Assembly (NCBI GenBank): GCA_963593685.1
Contig: CAVBBP010000054.1
Location: 1 to 15,766, forward strand
From: W0P28-013 sp963593685
Lineage (GTDB): Bacteria; Bacteroidota; Bacteroidia; Bacteroidales; Paludibacteraceae
Reading direction: 5' to 3'
Length of the DNA: 15,766 nucleotides
Made by a program: the position numbers and the translations under genes. Within the stretch, counting starts at the first letter, position 1. Each line of letters opens with the position of its first letter. A model generated the notes under the pieces. It made no database searches and had not been told where the DNA came from. It was given only the letters and a program-made list of their open reading frames with translations. This document shows positions 13,237 through 15,766 of the stretch, piece by piece.

Positions 13237-13303
13237 TTCTGGTTTCTCAAAATTGCTGTCGCAATTTTTGTTTCTATGTTTTTCGCGCTGCGCGCTGTTT
13301 CTG
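13237..13303. repeat. Inverted copy of the AGAAAC / AAAATTGC / GCGC module
   Basis: Read on the - strand this gives an AGAAACAGCGCGCAGCGCGA-type word (about 13303-13281) and then the AAAATTGC (13268-13261) / GCAATTTT (13256-13249) hairpin followed by GAGAAACC. These are the same words as around 10401-10431 and 10511-10550. It begins 7 bp after the rpe stop. The remaining 120 bp to the next gene are A/T-rich. Confidence 0.65.
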
Positions 13304-13423
13304 AATTTTGGTTGATGAGTTGATCGGTTGATTGGTCGTTAAAAAAGTTGAAAAGTTTAATAAGTTCAACCGCATTTTTCTATAAACGATAACCTATAAA
13401 CTATAAACTTTCTTGCTACTAAA

Positions 13424-14557
13424 ATGATTGAGATTCGAGAGGTAAAAAATAGACGCGATTTGCGCCGTTTTGTGCAGTTTGGCATCGACCTGTACGATGG
13501 CGAGCCGAACTACTGTCCGCCGCTGGTGTTCGACGAGATAAATTCGTTCGACGCCAAGAAAAATCCAGCGTTGGAACTGTGCGAGTTTGCGCTCTTTTTG
13601 GCCTACGATGCCGACAAAATCGTTGGGCGTGTAGCGGCAATAATCAACCACCGCGCCAACGAACGCTGGGGCTACAAGCACGCGCGCTTCGGCTGGATCG
13701 ATTTTGTGGACAATCTCGAAGTGTCGCACGCACTGCTGCAAACGGTGTGCGACTGGGGCAAAGCCAAAGGCATGGAGGCAATCAACGGGCCTGTGGGCTT
13801 CACCGATTGGGACAAAGAGGGCTGCCTCATCGAAGGTTTCGAGTACGATTCGCCCATGGCAAGCCTGTTCAACTACCCTTACTACGAAAAACATTTCGAG
13901 GCTTTCGGGCTGAAAAAAGAGGCCGATTGGATAGAATTTCGCGTGTTCATTCCCAACGAAATTCCCAAAAAAATGGAGCGCGTGGCCAAACTCGCCATCG
14001 AACGCTACGGCGTGAAAGTGGAGAAATTCCACTCGGCACGCCAACTGATGCGGCGCTTCCCGAACTACGAATACATGGATGTGCTGAACGATGCCTACAC
14101 GCCGCTCTACAACTACCAACCAATGAGCGAACGCCAAAAACGCTACTACGCCAAGATGTATTTTCCGCTGCTGAACTACGATTTTGTAACCATCATCACC
14201 AATGCACAGGGCGAAATTGTGGGCGTGGGCGTAGGAATGCCCGACATATCGCCAGCGCTGCGCCGCTGCCGTGGAAAACTCTTTCCGTTCGGCTGGTATC
14301 ACATACTCAAAATGCTGAAAGCCAAGCAGATGGAGGTATTCGACCTACTGCTCATAGCGGTGCGCCCCGACTGGCAAAACCGTGGCATCAACGCCCTATT
14401 TTTCTACGACCAAGTACACTATTTCCACAAATATGGCATCAAATATGCCGAAACCACCTCGATACTCGAAACCAACCGCAAAAATCTGGCGAATTGGGAG
14501 TATTTCGACACGCTGCAACACAAACGCCGCCGCGCCTACATCAAACCGATAGAGTAA
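13424..14557 (+). CDS. GNAT-like N-acetyltransferase family protein
   Basis: A 377-residue cytoplasmic protein without signal or membrane segments. The N-terminal third fits a conserved family in Bacteroidota and other phyla: FVQFGIDLYDGEPNYCPPLVFDE, NPALELCEFALFLAY, then VGRVAAIINH and INGPVGFTDWDKEGCLIEGF. The C-terminal part (about 250-370) has the layout of a GNAT fold: YDFVTIITNAQGEIVGVGVGMPD as a strand pair, EVFDLLLIAVRPDWQNRGI as the acetyl-CoA loop region, and KYAETTSILETNRKNLANWEYF as the last conserved block. The substrate is not known. The ATG at 13424 follows an A/T-rich repeat region, and no clear promoter box is present. Confidence 0.75.
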   Translation: MIEIREVKNRRDLRRFVQFGIDLYDGEPNYCPPLVFDEINSFDAKKNPALELCEFALFLAYDADKIVGRVAAIINHRANERWGYKHARFGWIDFVDNLEVSHALLQTVCDWGKAKGMEAINGPVGFTDWDKEGCLIEGFEYDSPMASLFNYPYYEKHFEAFGLKKEADWIEFRVFIPNEIPKKMERVAKLAIERYGVKVEKFHSARQLMRRFPNYEYMDVLNDAYTPLYNYQPMSERQKRYYAKMYFPLLNYDFVTIITNAQGEIVGVGVGMPDISPALRRCRGKLFPFGWYHILKMLKAKQMEVFDLLLIAVRPDWQNRGINALFFYDQVHYFHKYGIKYAETTSILETNRKNLANWEYFDTLQHKRRRAYIKPIE

Positions 14558-14718
14558 GGCATCGCTAAAACTCGTACCTTTGTCCATTGTTAGGAGACTT
14601 CTATAAATTCCCCGTTTTGTAATAAATTCGACTTTATTGGGGATTGGGGGATTGGGAGATTGAGGCATTGTTGAATGCGTCTAATTCTTAATTCAAAATT
14701 CATAATTAACCAATGGCT

Positions 14719-14738
14719 TTTCCCCCTTCGGGGGGAAA
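14719..14738. terminator. UUCG-loop hairpin between convergent genes
   Basis: TTTCCCCC (14719-14726) and GGGGGAAA (14731-14738) close a TTCG tetraloop on the + strand, a very stable stem of 8 bp. It has no U-tract, so it may stop or protect transcripts from the + strand gene ending at 14557; this role is inferred. Confidence 0.4.
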
Positions 14739-14772
14739 CGGGAAAGGGGGCTACTACCCCTCAATAACGAAA

Positions 14773-14800
14773 GTAGGGACGCGGCGCGCCACGTCCCTAC
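14773..14800. repeat. GTAGGGACG palindromic repeat
   Basis: GTAGGGACG (14773-14781) and CGTCCCTAC (14792-14800) form a perfect 9-bp stem around a GC-rich 10-nt centre. It is the fifth member of the GTAGGGACGC family in the window (others at 1502, 5787, 7143 and 8831) and the only one with both outer arms complete. Confidence 0.7.
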
Positions 14801-14858
14801 ATATTTTGCACTGGGTTTCAGTTAGCCTTCTATAACCTATAAACTCTCACCATTAATC

Positions 14859-15766
14859 TCATAAATCTTGAACGAGACGGACTGCTCGCCCGTAGAGGCG
14901 AAAGTTGTTGAGGAAGTTCGTGATCGCGTAGTTCGAGTAGAAGAGCAGGAAGTACGCGTAGTACGAGTCGAGGGCCGTAGCAGACCAATAGTAGCCGTAG
15001 TCCTGCACAAGGTCCGCACCCGACCCGTCGCGGCCGCCCGAAGCAGGCAAGAAAACTGCGCCTGCGGCCTCAAGTTTTTGCCATTGGTCAAGCGTGAAAA
15101 TTTGGTAGTCGGCATACGCTTGAACACTCCCAGCAATTGCAAAACCGCTCTTGAATGTTACATCTGTAGGGCTAGTCCAACTGTCGGGCAAGAGAATTAG
15201 GCCGTTAGCGTACTCTGTTTCACTCAATTTAATGCGTGCAACGCCTTTTAGGTCGCTTGAATTGGTGCGCCCATTGATAATATACTCCCACTCATCGTAA
15301 GTGAGTGTGCGGTAGGTGGTGCCGTCACCGATATTTTTGCCCCAATCCACAAAGTCGCCCGAGTAATCGGAATAGTCCGTAGAGGTGCTGATGCCCCACT
15401 TTGCCGACCCCGTGCTACCGCTCCAACCGAAAAGGTCTATTTTGTCGGCAAGGTCGCTACCACTCTTGGAGTAGCCGTAAGTGGCGTCATACGACTCTGT
15501 ACCACCCGTTACATTGGCTGTGCCAAGCATATCGTATTGGTGCTCCGCAAACGCCCATGTAGCGGTGGATTGCGTGTACTGCAAGTTGCCGCGCGAGAAG
15601 GCAATTTGCTTGCCCTCAGCCACCGAAAATGCGCCCGCCAGCACATCGCTGGAGCCTTCGGGCTTGGTAAACGAAATGCTATCGACCTCGCTCACGGCAT
15701 ACTCTACCGCGCTGCCGTCGGTCTTATAGACATAAAAACTACTCTGCGCCGTGGCAAACATGCCCG
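14859..15766 (-). CDS. Secreted FISUMP-like / C-lectin-fold protein, 5' end cut by window
   Basis: The reading frame runs off the right edge. The first in-window methionine (15761) is preceded by an open glycine codon, and the sequence GMFATAQ looks like the end of a signal peptide, so the true start lies outside. Mature part: SSFYVYKTDGSAVEYAVSEVDSISF, an N-terminal segment common in Bacteroidales secreted proteins, then a FISUMP/formylglycine-enzyme-like body (FSRGNLQYTQS, YDMLG, DLFGWSG, RTLTYDEWEYIINGR, GLILLPDSW, FLPASGGRDG, YYWSAT). It ends GRAVRLVQDL with no sorting tail, unlike the gene at 6180. The last fifth is a DGR-like block. Exported binding protein is inferred; ligand unknown. 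Confidence 0.75.
   Translation of the reverse strand, partial: GMFATAQSSFYVYKTDGSAVEYAVSEVDSISFTKPEGSSDVLAGAFSVAEGKQIAFSRGNLQYTQSTATWAFAEHQYDMLGTANVTGGTESYDATYGYSKSGSDLADKIDLFGWSGSTGSAKWGISTSTDYSDYSGDFVDWGKNIGDGTTYRTLTYDEWEYIINGRTNSSDLKGVARIKLSETEYANGLILLPDSWTSPTDVTFKSGFAIAGSVQAYADYQIFTLDQWQKLEAAGAVFLPASGGRDGSGADLVQDYGYYWSATALDSYYAYFLLFYSNYAITNFLNNFRLYGRAVRLVQDL
14873..15032 (-). other. Putative DGR-type variable region (VR2)
   Basis: This is the C-terminal block of the protein above. Between 14972 and 14889, 27 of 28 codons end in G or C. Twenty are NNC (TAC, TTC, CTC, AAC, ATC, CGC, GAC), and the rest are fixed-looking TCG, GCG, CTG, ACG and GGG plus one TTT. Four AAC codons remain, as expected for unmutated template positions. 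It aligns with VR1 around A(GCG)...F(TTC)-Y-S(TCG)...R(CGC)...GGG. Length and position at the very C-terminus match DGR targets. Confidence 0.62.

Larger units (their letters stand above)
14558..14858. other. 301-bp gap between convergent genes, hairpins only
   Basis: Contains a lone TACCTTTG (14575-14582) without a matching -33, G-rich GGGGATT words, a strong UUCG hairpin (14719-14738), the GTAGGGACG palindrome (14773-14800), and A/T-rich flanks resembling the TAATTCTTAATTC words at 5591. No gene is seen. Confidence 0.6.

Noticed and set aside
13394..14302. Long - strand open frame opposite the GNAT-like gene
   Set aside because: Shadow frame; the + strand protein has conserved family blocks throughout.
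14575..14582. Isolated TACCTTTG on the + strand after the GNAT-like gene
   Set aside because: No TTG at the right distance upstream and no gene downstream on this strand; probably a chance match or a decayed promoter.

Overview
The window looks like a chromosomal piece of a Bacteroidota (Bacteroidales-type) genome. The evidence is promoters with the -7 box TAnnTTTG and, in most, a -33 TTG about 20 bp upstream, A-rich leaders without strong Shine-Dalgarno sites, a DUF4369/thioredoxin-like lipoprotein, FISUMP-type secreted proteins with a type IX-like sorting tail, and an rplY-pth pair. Genus cannot be told from the sequence alone.

Layout. On the + strand: 2-amino-3-ketobutyrate CoA ligase (kbl, 155-1354); a CYTH/triphosphate-tunnel protein (1565-2035) overlapping by 4 bp a DUF4369-thioredoxin-fold lipoprotein that has lost its CxxC (2032-3153); epoxyqueuosine reductase queG (3401-4309); a Fic protein with DUF4172, N-terminal inhibitory motif and winged helix (4457-5557); a secreted FISUMP/C-type-lectin-like protein (6180-7046); and a CrtI-like FAD oxidoreductase (7248-8738). 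On the - strand, rplY and pth form an operon (10234-9072). Back on the + strand are lepA (10684-12471), rpe (12583-13230) and a GNAT-like protein (13424-14557). At the right edge, on the - strand and cut by the window, is a second FISUMP-like secreted protein (14859-15766).

Most of this is housekeeping. The strongest unusual signal is that both FISUMP/C-lectin proteins carry a block of about 160 bp near the C-terminus with the codon signature of diversity-generating retroelement (DGR) variable regions. The codons are almost all NNC interleaved with fixed GCG/TCG/TTC/CGC/GGG codons, and where the two genes align they differ mainly in the first two bases of NNC codons. No reverse transcriptase or template repeat is visible here, so if this is a DGR it acts in trans from elsewhere in the genome.

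The second unusual feature is the intergenic DNA. Nearly every gap is built from a small set of modules: short palindromes (GGACGCAC-nnn-GTGCGTCC; GTAGAGCC...GGCTCTAC; AAAATTGC-n4-GCAATTTT) and short tandem arrays of 7-9 bp units, present in both orientations. One gap (5890-5990) also has a - strand promoter followed by a hairpin and U-tract that could make an RNA of about 60 nt.
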